A stretch of 41,605 nucleotides of DNA, from positions 1 to 41,605 of the forward strand of contig NZ_NFJU01000028.1 in the NCBI RefSeq assembly GCF_002160025.1. Direction: 5' to 3'. The stretch comes from Anaeromassilibacillus sp. An200. GTDB taxonomy: Bacteria > Bacillota > Clostridia > Oscillospirales > Acutalibacteraceae. A program made the position numbers and the translations under genes. The notes below the pieces were generated by a model that saw nothing but the letters and a program-made list of their open reading frames with translations, had not been told where the DNA came from and searched no databases. Positions 16,295 to 24,303 of this stretch are shown in pieces; within the stretch, counting starts at the first letter, position 1; each line of letters starts with the position of its first letter.

Positions 16295-16618
16295 GTGCCG
16301 AGGGAAAAATTCCAGACGCTGACGGAGCAGATGTTTTATATTTTGCTCAGTCTGCGGGAGGAGCGCTGTGGAGCGGATGTGATGGAAGAAGTGTCAGCTG
16401 TCACAGGGGGACGCGTGACTGTGGGACCCGGTACGCTCTATCACCTGTTGGATCAATTTCTGCACGATGGCATGATTGAGGAAATGGCGGCAATCGGAAG
16501 AAAGCGGAGCTATCGTTTGACGGAAAAGGGGCAAAGGCTGCTGGAGGAGGAATACGGCAGATTGTGCGCCCGCGTGGAGGATTACCGGCGATGGATGCGG
16601 AAGGAGGGAGAGCAATGA
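16295..16618 (+). CDS. PadR-family transcriptional regulator
   Basis: 107 residues: a winged helix typical of PadR (EQMFYILLSLREERCGADVMEEV, then GPGTLYHLLDQFLHDGMIEEM, then the wing RKRSYRLTEKGQRLL) and a short C-terminal helix for dimer contact. GTG 16295 is chosen as start, with AGAGGGTGGAG upstream; an in-frame GTG at 16286 is possible. The stop overlaps the next start (ATGA). PadR repressors of this short type usually control a neighbouring membrane or DUF2812 gene and respond to small molecules or envelope stress. Confidence 0.88.
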   Translation: MPREKFQTLTEQMFYILLSLREERCGADVMEEVSAVTGGRVTVGPGTLYHLLDQFLHDGMIEEMAAIGRKRSYRLTEKGQRLLEEEYGRLCARVEDYRRWMRKEGEQ

Positions 16619-17916
16619 AAGAAAAACAATATAAGTATCGGATAGAATCGTATCAGCTGTTTGAATATCAGGCGGTGGAGGAGCATTTGGAACGGATGGC
16701 GCGGCGTGGCTGGCAGCTTGAGCAGGTGGGAAATTTCTTCTGGAAATATCGCCGTGAAGATCCGCGTGAAACATCCTATGCTGTGACCTATCTGCCGGAG
16801 CTTTCGGCATTTGATCCCGAGGTTACCCCAGCTTCCCGCACGCTGGACGAGTATTGTGAAGAAGCGGGCTGGGAGAAGGTGTGCGATTGGACCCAGATGC
16901 AGATTTACCGCACCGATCAGGCAGATCCCGTTCCGCTTGAAACGGACGAATCGGTTCGCCTGCGGGCGATCCGGCGCTCTCTGCGCAAATCCTATCTGCT
17001 TCCTCTGGGCGTTTTACTTCTTCTCTTGCTGTGGATTTTCATTTCCCTTGTATCGATCCGGGGCTCGAGAGCGGTTGCTTTTTTCAGTGAACCGGACTCG
17101 CTGTTTTCTGTGTGCGTGACTTCGCTTGCGTTTGTCATGGTTGTGGTGCATCTGCTGGTCTACGGTGTGTGGGTCCTGCGATCGGCGCGTTCTGTGGCGC
17201 ATGGCGGTCTGTGTGCTGCCAGCCGGTTCTGCTATCGGTTTGACAACGCTTTTCTGGTGCTGGTTTTGCTGCTGCTGGCGGTTTATATCATAGGAGCCTT
17301 TGCTTCTGGACAGGGAGGCCCAGCCGCTTATTTTCTTCTGTATGCTTCCTGTATTCTCGTTATGATCGCGGCTCTGGGTTCTCTGCGGCGGCAGCTGCGT
17401 CAGGAAGGAGTTTCCCGCTGGGGGAACCGTACCGCTGTGATTCTGGTGGATGTGGGGATGGCGCTTGCGGTGGGTGTTGTGATGTCGTTTGCCACGGGAT
17501 GGCTGCGCCAGGCGCCGTCGGAACCGCGCCAAATTGTCCGCGCGGAGTCTCTTGCCAGTGTTCCGTCAGGCAACAGCTGGGACGATCTTTGGGATGGCAG
17601 TACCTCTCCGCTGCTGTCGTTCCAGAATGTACGCCAGTATGAGATGCATCCGGGAGAAGATTTCCTTTTCTATCGGGTCTATGAACCGCATTTGTCCGCT
17701 CTTTCTCCCTGGTGTGTGGATCAGCTTTTAACCGATGACGCTGTATCGTGGAGGGAAGAGGCTGCCGGTTCCCTGCCTGTGGACAAAGTATATCATTTTT
17801 CCCATTCGGATGGAGACGAGAGCTGGCTTCTGGTTGGGAACGAACGGATTCTGTGTGTGGATTCCAGCTGGACACTGACACAGGAGGATCTGGCCGTCCT
17901 CTACGAAAATGCTTGA
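16615..17916 (+). CDS. DUF2812-domain membrane protein, PadR partner
   Basis: 433 residues. The N-terminal ~110 residues are a DUF2812 domain (YRIESYQLFEYQAVEEHLERM, then MARRGWQLEQVGNFFWKY). Then come four to five membrane helices (about 126-147, 166-187, 213-235, 240-258 and 283-300) and a ~130-residue extracytoplasmic domain to the end. Translation is coupled to padR (ATGA overlap, AAGGAGGGA upstream). DUF2812 genes next to padR are very common in Firmicutes; the protein is thought to be the sensor or effector controlled by the repressor, but its activity is unknown. Confidence 0.82.
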   Translation: MKEKQYKYRIESYQLFEYQAVEEHLERMARRGWQLEQVGNFFWKYRREDPRETSYAVTYLPELSAFDPEVTPASRTLDEYCEEAGWEKVCDWTQMQIYRTDQADPVPLETDESVRLRAIRRSLRKSYLLPLGVLLLLLLWIFISLVSIRGSRAVAFFSEPDSLFSVCVTSLAFVMVVVHLLVYGVWVLRSARSVAHGGLCAASRFCYRFDNAFLVLVLLLLAVYIIGAFASGQGGPAAYFLLYASCILVMIAALGSLRRQLRQEGVSRWGNRTAVILVDVGMALAVGVVMSFATGWLRQAPSEPRQIVRAESLASVPSGNSWDDLWDGSTSPLLSFQNVRQYEMHPGEDFLFYRVYEPHLSALSPWCVDQLLTDDAVSWREEAAGSLPVDKVYHFSHSDGDESWLLVGNERILCVDSSWTLTQEDLAVLYENA

Positions 17917-17965
17917 ATTATAGCTGTTTCGATGGTTTCCTGAAACAGGAGAAAGATATGGATAT

Positions 17966-18005
17966 AAAAAGCAGGCAGACACCTAAAAGCGTCTGCCTGC
18001 TTTTT
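17966..18005. terminator. Bidirectional terminator
   Basis: AAAAAGCAGGCAGAC (17966-17980) and GTCTGCCTGCTTTTT (17991-18005) are perfectly complementary. It ends the PadR operon on the plus strand and can also stop the flavodoxin operon on the minus strand. Confidence 0.88.
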
Positions 18006-18144
18006 GCCGCTTCCCATCCGGGAGCGGCGGCTATTATGGAGGGAGGAAAGAGATCAAAATCGCGGCCCGGACGGCAACAAAAAACCTGCAACCGGCAGCC
18101 ATCCGGCGGGGAGCCGCGAGGATACAATCAAAAGAGAAAAGGGA

Positions 18145-18576
18145 TTACATTCCGGCCAGAGCGGCGCCGAGTTCTTCACACTGGGAAATCCCGTCGCCGT
18201 CAGGTGCGTTCTGAACGATGAGACCCTCACCGCCGCACAGGGCGGCCCCTGCGGCGATCACGCGGTCCTGCCAGTCACGCATCCATTGGCCATCGCCCCA
18301 GCCGTAGGAGCCAAACAGGGCGATCTTTTTGCCGGAAAGGCTTGCTTCCAGATCGGAGAAAAAGGGTTCGAATTCCCCTTCTTCCAGCACTTCGTCGCCC
18401 ATTGCGGGGCAGCCGAGAGCCAGAGCTTCATATGCGGCCGCATCAGCCGCAGAGATTTCCGATACCTGTTTCAGTACGGCTTCCTTTCCAACCTTCGCAA
18501 TGCCATCCGCTACGGAATGTGCCATGCTTTCTGTGTTGCCGGTACCGGACCAATAAATGACAGCAATCTGATTCAT
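18145..18576 (-). CDS. Flavodoxin
   Basis: 143 residues, the length of a short-chain flavodoxin. The FMN phosphate loop is WSGTGNTE at 9-16. ALGCPAMGDEVLEEGEFEPFF and FGSYGWGDGQWM provide the isoalloxazine loops (Trp and Tyr stacking positions). Flavodoxins carry electrons in place of ferredoxin when iron is scarce. It is the second gene of a minus-strand operon, 34 bases after the DUF3793 stop, with ACAGGAGG before its ATG. The iron-box-like sequences in front of the operon fit this role. Confidence 0.92.
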   Translation of the reverse strand: MNQIAVIYWSGTGNTESMAHSVADGIAKVGKEAVLKQVSEISAADAAAYEALALGCPAMGDEVLEEGEFEPFFSDLEASLSGKKIALFGSYGWGDGQWMRDWQDRVIAAGAALCGGEGLIVQNAPDGDGISQCEELGAALAGM

Positions 18577-18610
18577 ACAAAACCTCCTGTTGTTTTAAAA
18601 GATTTTTCAC

Positions 18611-19183
18611 TTATGCTGCGAAAAGAGGCAGACTGAGAAGCTGGGAAACGGTGTGCCCTTCCTGATAGGCCTTGCAATAGGCTTCGCGGCAGTGATCGTA
18701 TTGCGCGAACAGCTGCTTGGCCTCCTCCACGTTGAAGTAGACCTTCCAATAGCCGCACAGCAGGCACGGCGCGGGAATTTCTCCCAGAAATGCGAGAACA
18801 TCGCGCGGGGGATATCCCAGAAACAGTCCAATTTCATGCGGAAAGCCGTTTGTTTGCCGCAGACGGCGGCGAAGATGGTGCAGGATCCGGGAAAGAGAAT
18901 CCTGCGGATAGCCAAACCGGGTCAGGCAGCCGCGCACTTCGTTTTCTTCCAACCGCTGCTTCAAAAGCCGGGGTCTGTAGACAAGCAGAAGAAAGTGCTG
19001 GCTGCAGCGGCAGACAGTTTCAAATATAAGGCCCTCTGCTTGAAAACGGCGGGAGTATGCCCGTGCGATCGAGGGAAGCTGAGGGTATGCTTTCCTGGAA
19101 AAGGAAAGCAGGGCGGCAGGCTTGATCCCCGCTAAGACTGGCGCTGCATGGGAAACGAGTGTCTCTTCAAATGATGGACGCAT
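18611..19183 (-). CDS. DUF3793-family protein
   Basis: 190 residues. Family features are the start (ETLVSHAAPVLAGIKPAAL), the conserved LLLVYRP segment, the GYPPRDVLAFLG motif, and LCGYWKVYFN near the C-terminus. No membrane segment; several cysteines. DUF3793 genes in Clostridia are typically found beside flavodoxin or ferrous-iron transport genes, so a role in iron or haem handling is suspected but unproven. AAAGGAGG lies before the ATG. It is transcribed from the promoter at 19289-19317 together with flavodoxin. Confidence 0.82.
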   Translation of the reverse strand: MRPSFEETLVSHAAPVLAGIKPAALLSFSRKAYPQLPSIARAYSRRFQAEGLIFETVCRCSQHFLLLVYRPRLLKQRLEENEVRGCLTRFGYPQDSLSRILHHLRRRLRQTNGFPHEIGLFLGYPPRDVLAFLGEIPAPCLLCGYWKVYFNVEEAKQLFAQYDHCREAYCKAYQEGHTVSQLLSLPLFAA

Positions 19184-19197
19184 AGGCTGCCTCCTTT

Positions 19198-19213
19198 GTT
19201 AGTTTTAACTAAC
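19198..19213. promoter_or_regulatory. Iron-box-like palindrome, proximal
   Basis: GTTAGTTTTAACTAAC is a 16-base inverted repeat (GTTAGTT with AACTAAC) 14 bases before the DUF3793 start. It resembles binding sites of DtxR/IdeR-type iron repressors (TTAGGTTAGCCTAA-like). It repeats almost exactly at 19262-19277. Confidence 0.6.
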
Positions 19214-19261
19214 CACATGGAAAAGAAAAAAGCGAATAGAATTCGCTGGCTGTGTAAGTTG

Positions 19262-19277
19262 GTTAGCTTTAACTAAC
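19262..19277. promoter_or_regulatory. Iron-box-like palindrome, distal, over the transcription start
   Basis: GTTAGCTTTAACTAAC matches the proximal copy at 15 of 16 bases. It lies directly downstream of the -10 box on the minus strand, where a bound repressor would block transcription. Confidence 0.65.
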
Positions 19278-19286
19278 TTACGTGCA

Positions 19287-19317
19287 TTAGAATATCATAT
19301 TCTAATCCTGTTGTCAA
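19287..19317 (-). promoter_or_regulatory. Promoter of DUF3793-flavodoxin operon with an extra palindrome
   Basis: On the minus strand, TTGACA (19312-19317), 17 bases, TATTCT (19289-19294). TTAGAATAT-C-ATATTCTAA (19287-19305) is a perfect 9-1-9 palindrome covering the -10 and part of the spacer, reminiscent of Fur/PerR-type boxes. Confidence 0.7.
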
Positions 19318-19453
19318 CCTTTTTATGCAAAATTTTTGTTGATGGATAGAGGCGCATACCATTTTGCTTTTTCCAGCTTTTTACCAGATTTCAGATTGTG
19401 CATGCCGAGATGGTAGGGAAAATGTTAAATAATTTTGAAAAGGGTTGCAAGAG

Positions 19454-19499
19454 TGTAATCTTTGTAATATGATAAATACATTGATTACAAAGCTGTAAC
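19454..19499. promoter_or_regulatory. Cluster of four TGTAA(T/C) hexamers before the M23 gene
   Basis: TGTAAT at 19454 and 19463, ATTACA (its reverse complement) at 19484, and TGTAAC at 19494. CTTTGTAAT (19460-19468) and ATTACAAAG (19484-19492) also form a perfect 9-base inverted repeat. WalR binds TGTWAH pairs spaced by five bases; here the direct pair is spaced by three, so the match is partial. Confidence 0.35.
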
Positions 19500-19569
19500 T
19501 TTATTGAATGCAGGAAGGCCCCTGTATCGGAAAGCCTGTTTTCCGATAAGGAGAAGGGAGCGAAAGGAT

Positions 19570-21240
19570 TTGTCTCAGAAAAAAGGAACTGCCAGGCTGG
19601 TGCGTCTGTCGCGCATGTTATATTTGGTCGGCATTCAGTCAATGCGGATTCTCAAGCGCTGGAAAAGACGGACAGCCCGTTTTCTGCGTCCCGTCGGACG
19701 CTTTTTGTCCCGCGTCTGGCAGGCCACAGGCGGACGCTGGATAGGAAAACTTCGCAAAGAACTGCGTTCTGTGCGGGAGGGCTTTTCCATTGCGAGGAAA
19801 CGTTTGAAAAGTGCGAAGGAAAAGGGTGCTCTGCCTGTGGTGAAGGAATCCTTCTCTGTAGCGGGGAAGGGCGTAATCCGTCATCGGAATATCTGGTGTA
19901 CTTTTTTGAATATCGCGGCTCCGGTTGCAGCGGTTTGTGTTTTGCTGGCAACGGTGCGCTACTGGAATTCTCTTGAATTCGGCCTGAATCTCACTTACAA
20001 CGGTGAGATGATTGGTACAATTGAAAATGAGAAGGTGTTTGAGCAGGCAACAGAGATGGTGAGCCAGCGTATGGTTCACGACGCATCCGAACAGAATGAA
20101 AGCATGGCCCTGACACCTGTGTTTTCCCTCACGGTTTCCGACAGTGAAAGCTATACAGTGGCTGACGCAGTCTGCAATAAGATCATTGAGCAGTCGAATG
20201 GAATCATTGAGGAAGCGACGGGCCTGTATATTGACGGTGAGCTGATTGGCGCGGTCAAGAGCAGCGCCGATCTCAGCCATATTCTGGAAGGGATTCTGGA
20301 TGAGGCGAAGGGGGATGACGAGGACGCCACCGCTGTCTTTGCACAGACGGTAGACAGTGTAACGGGATTGTTTCCCACCTCAACGGTCATCAGCTCTCAG
20401 GAGATGGAAAGTGAGCTTACCGCAACCTCTCAGAAGGCTGTAACTTATGTGGTGCAGGAAGGCGATACGGCCATTGATATCGCGCAGAAAAATAATATGT
20501 CTTTGGAGGAGCTTGACAGTCTCAATGCCGGTGTGGCGGATGGAATGCTCCACATTGGAGATGTGCTCACCCTCCAAACAGCGGTATCGCGCCTGGAAGT
20601 GCAGATTGTTAAAACGGAGACGTATCAGGAGGCACTGCCGTATAAGACTATCACGCAGACAGACGACTCCCAGTATACCGATTACAGTGAGGTGATCACA
20701 GAGGGAAGCAAGGGTGTGCAGGAATGTGTCGACCGCGTTACCTATGTGAACGGTGTTGAGATTTCAAGAGAAAATGTCTCCACAACGGTCCTGACGCCCG
20801 CTGTGGATCGGGTGGTGGTTACTGGAACCAAGGAACGTCCGAAGAACTCCGGTATCGGTACAGGCAACTTTATCTGGCCCTGTCCTTCGCTCCATGTGAT
20901 TACAACGTACTATGAATATAGATGGGGTTCCTTCCACGCGGCTCTGGATATTTCGGGAGGAAGCGCATACGGCAAGCCGATTGTTGCCTCCGACAGCGGA
21001 ACAGTGACAGCGGCGGGATATTCTGGAAGCTACGGCTATCGCGTGATCATCAACCATGGAAACGGGATGCAGACACTTTATGCGCATTGCAGTGAGCTGC
21101 TGGTCTCTGTCGGGCAAAAGGTGAACCAGGGCGAAACAATCGCTCTTGTGGGCAGCACCGGAAATTCGACCGGAGCGCATTGTCATTTTGAAATTTATGT
21201 CAATGGCTCGCGGGTGGATCCGCTGCCGTACGTCACTTGA
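19570..21240 (+). CDS. Membrane-anchored LysM-G5-M23 peptidase (cell wall hydrolase)
   Basis: 556 residues from TTG 19570. Order: ~105-residue very basic cytoplasmic N-terminus, one membrane helix (about 109-132), extracytoplasmic spacer, LysM (about 293-337, VVQEGDTAIDIAQKN), G5 domain (about 347-421), and a C-terminal M23 metallopeptidase (about 440-556). Zinc ligands are H456 and D460 (HAALD), with H506 (YAHC) and H537/H539 (GAHCHFE). M23 enzymes cut peptidoglycan cross-bridges; LysM and G5 bind the wall. TTG is chosen because AAGGGAG lies 9 bases upstream; ATG 19504 lacks a ribosome binding site and would read through a hairpin at 19525-19548. Architecture resembles clostridial sporulation or division hydrolases. 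Confidence 0.85.
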   Translation: MSQKKGTARLVRLSRMLYLVGIQSMRILKRWKRRTARFLRPVGRFLSRVWQATGGRWIGKLRKELRSVREGFSIARKRLKSAKEKGALPVVKESFSVAGKGVIRHRNIWCTFLNIAAPVAAVCVLLATVRYWNSLEFGLNLTYNGEMIGTIENEKVFEQATEMVSQRMVHDASEQNESMALTPVFSLTVSDSESYTVADAVCNKIIEQSNGIIEEATGLYIDGELIGAVKSSADLSHILEGILDEAKGDDEDATAVFAQTVDSVTGLFPTSTVISSQEMESELTATSQKAVTYVVQEGDTAIDIAQKNNMSLEELDSLNAGVADGMLHIGDVLTLQTAVSRLEVQIVKTETYQEALPYKTITQTDDSQYTDYSEVITEGSKGVQECVDRVTYVNGVEISRENVSTTVLTPAVDRVVVTGTKERPKNSGIGTGNFIWPCPSLHVITTYYEYRWGSFHAALDISGGSAYGKPIVASDSGTVTAAGYSGSYGYRVIINHGNGMQTLYAHCSELLVSVGQKVNQGETIALVGSTGNSTGAHCHFEIYVNGSRVDPLPYVT

Positions 21241-21256
21241 AATTAAATTTCATTTT

Positions 21257-21290
21257 ACGGCGCTTTCTCTTTGGAGAAAGCGCCGTTTTT
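21257..21290 (+). terminator. Rho-independent terminator
   Basis: ACGGCGCTTTCTC (21257-21269) and GAGAAAGCGCCGT (21274-21286) form a perfect 13-base stem followed by TTTTT. Ends the M23 gene. Confidence 0.92.
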
Positions 21291-21322
21291 ACCCTTTTTT
21301 CAGAAATTATTCCGGCTCTTGG

Positions 21323-21351
21323 TTGACATTTTCCGGTCAGTGTATTATCAT
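21323..21351 (+). promoter_or_regulatory. Sigma-A promoter upstream of murA leader
   Basis: TTGACA (21323-21328), 17 bases, TATCAT (21346-21351). It would start a transcript with a ~265-base leader before murA. Confidence 0.75.
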
Positions 21352-21361
21352 CTAAAAGTAT

Positions 21362-21520
21362 GAGGATTTGTTTGTGCGAAACTACAGGAATCCTCTTTTT
21401 CAAAAGGATTTTGCCTAAGAAGTTCCGGCGGTTTCCATGCAGACTGCCGGTTTGTTTTCCTGTTCGGATGAGATACCAGGCAAAGCCAGCGGGCTGAGCC
21501 CTCTTTGATCCGGGGAAAAC
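21362..21520 (+). ncRNA. Structured leader or small RNA before murA
   Basis: Several stems follow the promoter. GAGGATT (21362-21368) pairs with AATCCTC (21389-21395), followed by TTTTT, like an early terminator. CCGGCGGT (21425-21432) pairs with ACTGCCGG (21443-21450). GTTTTCC (21454-21460) and CGGAT (21465-21469) pair with ATCCG (21508-21512) and GGAAAAC (21514-21520), enclosing GGGC-TGA-GCCC (21491-21501). TTGCCT (21411-21416) can alternatively pair with AGGCAA (21478-21483). No known riboswitch class was recognised. It may be an attenuator, a small RNA, or an unknown cis-regulatory element. Confidence 0.45.
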
Positions 21521-21622
21521 GCTTGAAATATAGAATCTTTCTTTTCTTGATATAAATGACATAAATATTTTTTCTTTCTGGACGCATCATAACTGTGATT
21601 AAAATGATGGGAGCGTGCCGCA

Positions 21623-22906
21623 TTGGATAAATTTGTAATTAACGGTGGCCGCCGTCTGACGGGCGAGGTTCTGATCAGCGGAGCGAAAAATGCCGCCGTA
21701 GCGATCATTCCGGCTGCGATTCTTTCCGACGGCGTGTGCCGTATTGAAAATATTCCGAACATTACCGATGTTTCTTCGATTATTCACATTTTGCAGGATA
21801 TGGGAGCCAAGATCCGGACGGTAGGACGTTCTGCGATTGAAATTGATTCCTCCACCGTGAGCACCTGCGTTGCCCCATATGAGTTGGCCCGCCATATTCG
21901 CGGATCGTATTATCTGCTCGGCGCGCTGCTGGGGCGCTTTCACCACGCGGTGGTGACAATGCCGGGCGGCTGTAATTTTGGCGTACGCCCGATCGATCAG
22001 CACCTCAAGGGCTTTGCCGCGCTGGGAGCTTCCTATAGCCTGGAAGGCGGCATGGTGGATGTCAGCTCTGAGGAGCTGACAGGCAACAGCGTATATCTGG
22101 ATGTCGTTTCTGTGGGCGCCACTATGAATATCATGCTGGCTGCCGTTCGCGCAAAAGGAACGACGGTGATTGAAAATGCGGCCAAGGAGCCGCATATCGT
22201 CGATCTGGCGAATTTCCTGAATTCCATGGGCGCGGATATCCGGGGAGCAGGCACGGATGTGATTAAGATTTACGGCTGTTCCTATCTGCGCGGGACGACG
22301 TATTCCATTATCCCCGATCAGATTGAGGCTGGGACTTATATGGTGGCCGCGGCTGCAACCAGCGGCGACGTTCTTGTGAAAAACGTGATTCCGAAGCATT
22401 TGGAGTCTATTTCCGCCAAACTGGAGGAGATGGGCGTGACCATTGAAGAGTTTGACGATGCTGTCCGTGTAACGCGCAGCGGAAGCTTGAATAAATGCAA
22501 CATCAAGACGCTGCCGCACCCCGGCTTCCCGACCGACATGCAGCCGCAGATCGCGGCCCTGCTGTCCACGGCCAAGGGGACGAGCATCATCAATGAGAGC
22601 GTTTGGGACAACCGGTTCCGCTATGTGGAGGAGCTCAAGCGCATGGGCGCGCAGATCTCGGTGGATGGCCGCCTGGCTGTGATTGAGGGTGTGGATCATC
22701 TCAATGCGGCTCCTGTCAAAGCGACCGACCTGCGCGCGGGCGCGGCGATGCTGGTGGCTGCTCTGGCTGCAAGGGGGACCACGCAGATTGAGGATATTCA
22801 GCACATCGAGCGCGGCTATGAGGATGTGGTTGAGAAGCTGTGCAGCCTTGGTGCGGATATCAAGCGCGTGCATGTTCCGGAGGTTTCAGTTCCCTGCGCG
22901 ATTTAA
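21623..22906 (+). CDS. murA: UDP-N-acetylglucosamine 1-carboxyvinyltransferase
   Basis: 427 residues, full length. MurA transfers enolpyruvate from PEP to UDP-GlcNAc, the first committed step of peptidoglycan synthesis in the cytoplasm. The catalytic Cys is C117 in MPGGCNFGVRPIDQH, the position hit by fosfomycin. The N-terminal SGAKNAAV motif and the C-terminal DLRAGAAML motif are present. The start is TTG 21623 with GGGAG upstream, preceded by a long leader. The YycJ-like hydrolase and rlmH follow on the same strand. Firmicutes often have two murA copies; the window cannot show which this is. Confidence 0.95.
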   Translation: MDKFVINGGRRLTGEVLISGAKNAAVAIIPAAILSDGVCRIENIPNITDVSSIIHILQDMGAKIRTVGRSAIEIDSSTVSTCVAPYELARHIRGSYYLLGALLGRFHHAVVTMPGGCNFGVRPIDQHLKGFAALGASYSLEGGMVDVSSEELTGNSVYLDVVSVGATMNIMLAAVRAKGTTVIENAAKEPHIVDLANFLNSMGADIRGAGTDVIKIYGCSYLRGTTYSIIPDQIEAGTYMVAAAATSGDVLVKNVIPKHLESISAKLEEMGVTIEEFDDAVRVTRSGSLNKCNIKTLPHPGFPTDMQPQIAALLSTAKGTSIINESVWDNRFRYVEELKRMGAQISVDGRLAVIEGVDHLNAAPVKATDLRAGAAMLVAALAARGTTQIEDIQHIERGYEDVVEKLCSLGADIKRVHVPEVSVPCAI

Positions 22907-22967
22907 ATAATCTCCGGGGAACCAATAATATTTTTTGCAATTTTTTACGAAAGGATTCTGCGGTGGT

Positions 22968-23762
22968 ATGGCGCGATTTTGTCCTCTTTTCAGCGGCAGC
23001 AGCGGAAACTGCTATTATATTGGCTCCGCTGAACATGGCGTCCTGATTGATGCGGGAAAGAATGCAAAGCAGATCACGGAGGCTTTGCAGCGCTGTAAGA
23101 TTCCGATTCACGCGATTGAGGGCATTTTTGTTACCCACGAGCACAGTGACCATGTAAGTGGTCTGCGAGTGTTTGCATCCCGCCACAAAATCCCGGTTTA
23201 TGCCTCTAACGGTACCATGGCGGCATTGCAGGATATGGGAATTCTAAACGGAAAGTTTCCCGCAAACGCGCTTTCCCTGGAAGGCATGGAGTGTGCGGGG
23301 ATGTACATAAAGCCGTTTCATATTCCGCACGATTGTGCGGAGGGCTATGGCTACCGTCTGATGACGGAGGATGGCCGGGGCGTTTCCATCGCCACGGATC
23401 TCGGTTATATGACAGCGGAAATCCGGGAAGCGGTAACCGGTTCCGATCTGATCGTGCTGGAATCCAATCATGACATCGGGATGCTGCGCAACGGTCCATA
23501 CCCCTATGCGCTCAAACAGCGGATCCTTTCGGGGATGGGGCATCTGAGCAATCTTTCCTGTGCGGAGGAGCTGTGCCGCTTTGTGCGCACCGGGACCACA
23601 CGTTTCTGGCTGGCACATTTGAGCCAGGAGAACAATACACCGGAGCTTGCGTACCAGACTTCGCTGTGCAGTCTGACCATGGCGGGCATGAAGGAAAATC
23701 TGGATTATCAGCTTGCTGTCGCTCCCCGCAGCAATGACGCGGGAAAGGTGATGATTTTCTGA
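22968..23762 (+). CDS. MBL-fold metallo-hydrolase, YycJ/WalJ-like
   Basis: 264 residues. It starts FCPLFSGSSGNCYYI, the SGSxGN signature of the YycJ group. The metal motif T-H-x-H-x-D-H is THEHSDHVSG, followed by the second Asp in ATDLGYM and the final His in LAHLSQENN. The fold is a two-metal beta-lactamase-like hydrolase. In Bacillus, YycJ/WalJ belongs to the WalKR operon and affects coordination of wall synthesis with replication. ATG 22968 has GAAAGGA at some distance; an upstream TTG in frame is less likely. rlmH starts one base after its stop, the same order as in many Firmicutes. Confidence 0.88.
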   Translation: MARFCPLFSGSSGNCYYIGSAEHGVLIDAGKNAKQITEALQRCKIPIHAIEGIFVTHEHSDHVSGLRVFASRHKIPVYASNGTMAALQDMGILNGKFPANALSLEGMECAGMYIKPFHIPHDCAEGYGYRLMTEDGRGVSIATDLGYMTAEIREAVTGSDLIVLESNHDIGMLRNGPYPYALKQRILSGMGHLSNLSCAEELCRFVRTGTTRFWLAHLSQENNTPELAYQTSLCSLTMAGMKENLDYQLAVAPRSNDAGKVMIF

Positions 23763-23763
23763 G

Positions 23764-24243
23764 ATGATGACTGTCAGCCTGATCTGTGTCGGGAAGCTGA
23801 AAGAAAAATACTGGCGGGATGCTTGTGCGGAATATGAAAAGCGCCTTGCCGCTTTCTGCCGGTTTCGGATAGTGGAGCTGCCGGAAAGCCGCTTGCCGGA
23901 CAATCCATCTGCGGCGCAAATTGAGTCGGCACTGGCAGAGGAAGGGAAGAAGATTCTTGAGACGGTGGGGAATGCCTATTTGGCCGCGCTGTGCATTGAG
24001 GGCAAGGAGCTTTCCTCCGAGGAACTTGCCGCTTCGCTGCAAACGCTTTCCGTTCAGGGGACCAGCAGCTTTGCTTTTTGCATCGGCAGTTCGTTCGGGC
24101 TTTCCCCGGAAGTCAAGCAAGCGGCCCGTATGCGCTTGTCCTTTTCGCGGATGACGTTTCCGCATCAGCTGGCACGGGTGATGCTGTGCGAACAGCTGTA
24201 CCGGGCATTCCAGATCAACACAAATGGAAAATATCATAAATAA
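23764..24243 (+). CDS. rlmH: 23S rRNA (pseudouridine-1915-N3)-methyltransferase
   Basis: 159 residues, the normal length. SPOUT-fold enzyme that methylates pseudouridine 1915 in helix 69 of 23S rRNA on the assembled ribosome. The SAM-knot segments are FCIGSSFGLSPEV and LSFSRMTFPHQLARVMLCEQLYRAF, and the C-terminus ends INTNGKYHK, close to the invariant family end NGxPYHK. Starts one base after the YycJ-like stop; coupled translation is likely. Confidence 0.95.
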   Translation: MMTVSLICVGKLKEKYWRDACAEYEKRLAAFCRFRIVELPESRLPDNPSAAQIESALAEEGKKILETVGNAYLAALCIEGKELSSEELAASLQTLSVQGTSSFAFCIGSSFGLSPEVKQAARMRLSFSRMTFPHQLARVMLCEQLYRAFQINTNGKYHK

Positions 24244-24286
24244 AGCACAACCCGATGAAGCGTTGTTCTCATCCGGGTTGTGCTTT
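24242..24286. terminator. Terminator hairpin after rlmH
   Basis: AAAGCACAACCCG (24242-24254) pairs with CGGGTTGTGCTTT (24274-24286), extended inside by ATGA/TCAT. The rlmH stop codon lies in the left arm. It separates the convergent rlmH and PHP-phosphatase genes and can act in both directions. Confidence 0.8.
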
Positions 24287-24303
24287 GTTCTTTTGCCGCT
24301 TTC

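Noticed and set aside
21352-21622. Cyclic-di-GMP riboswitch (a GCAAAGCC stretch is present)
   Set aside because: Only one of the two conserved strands is present and the helix order does not fit the class.
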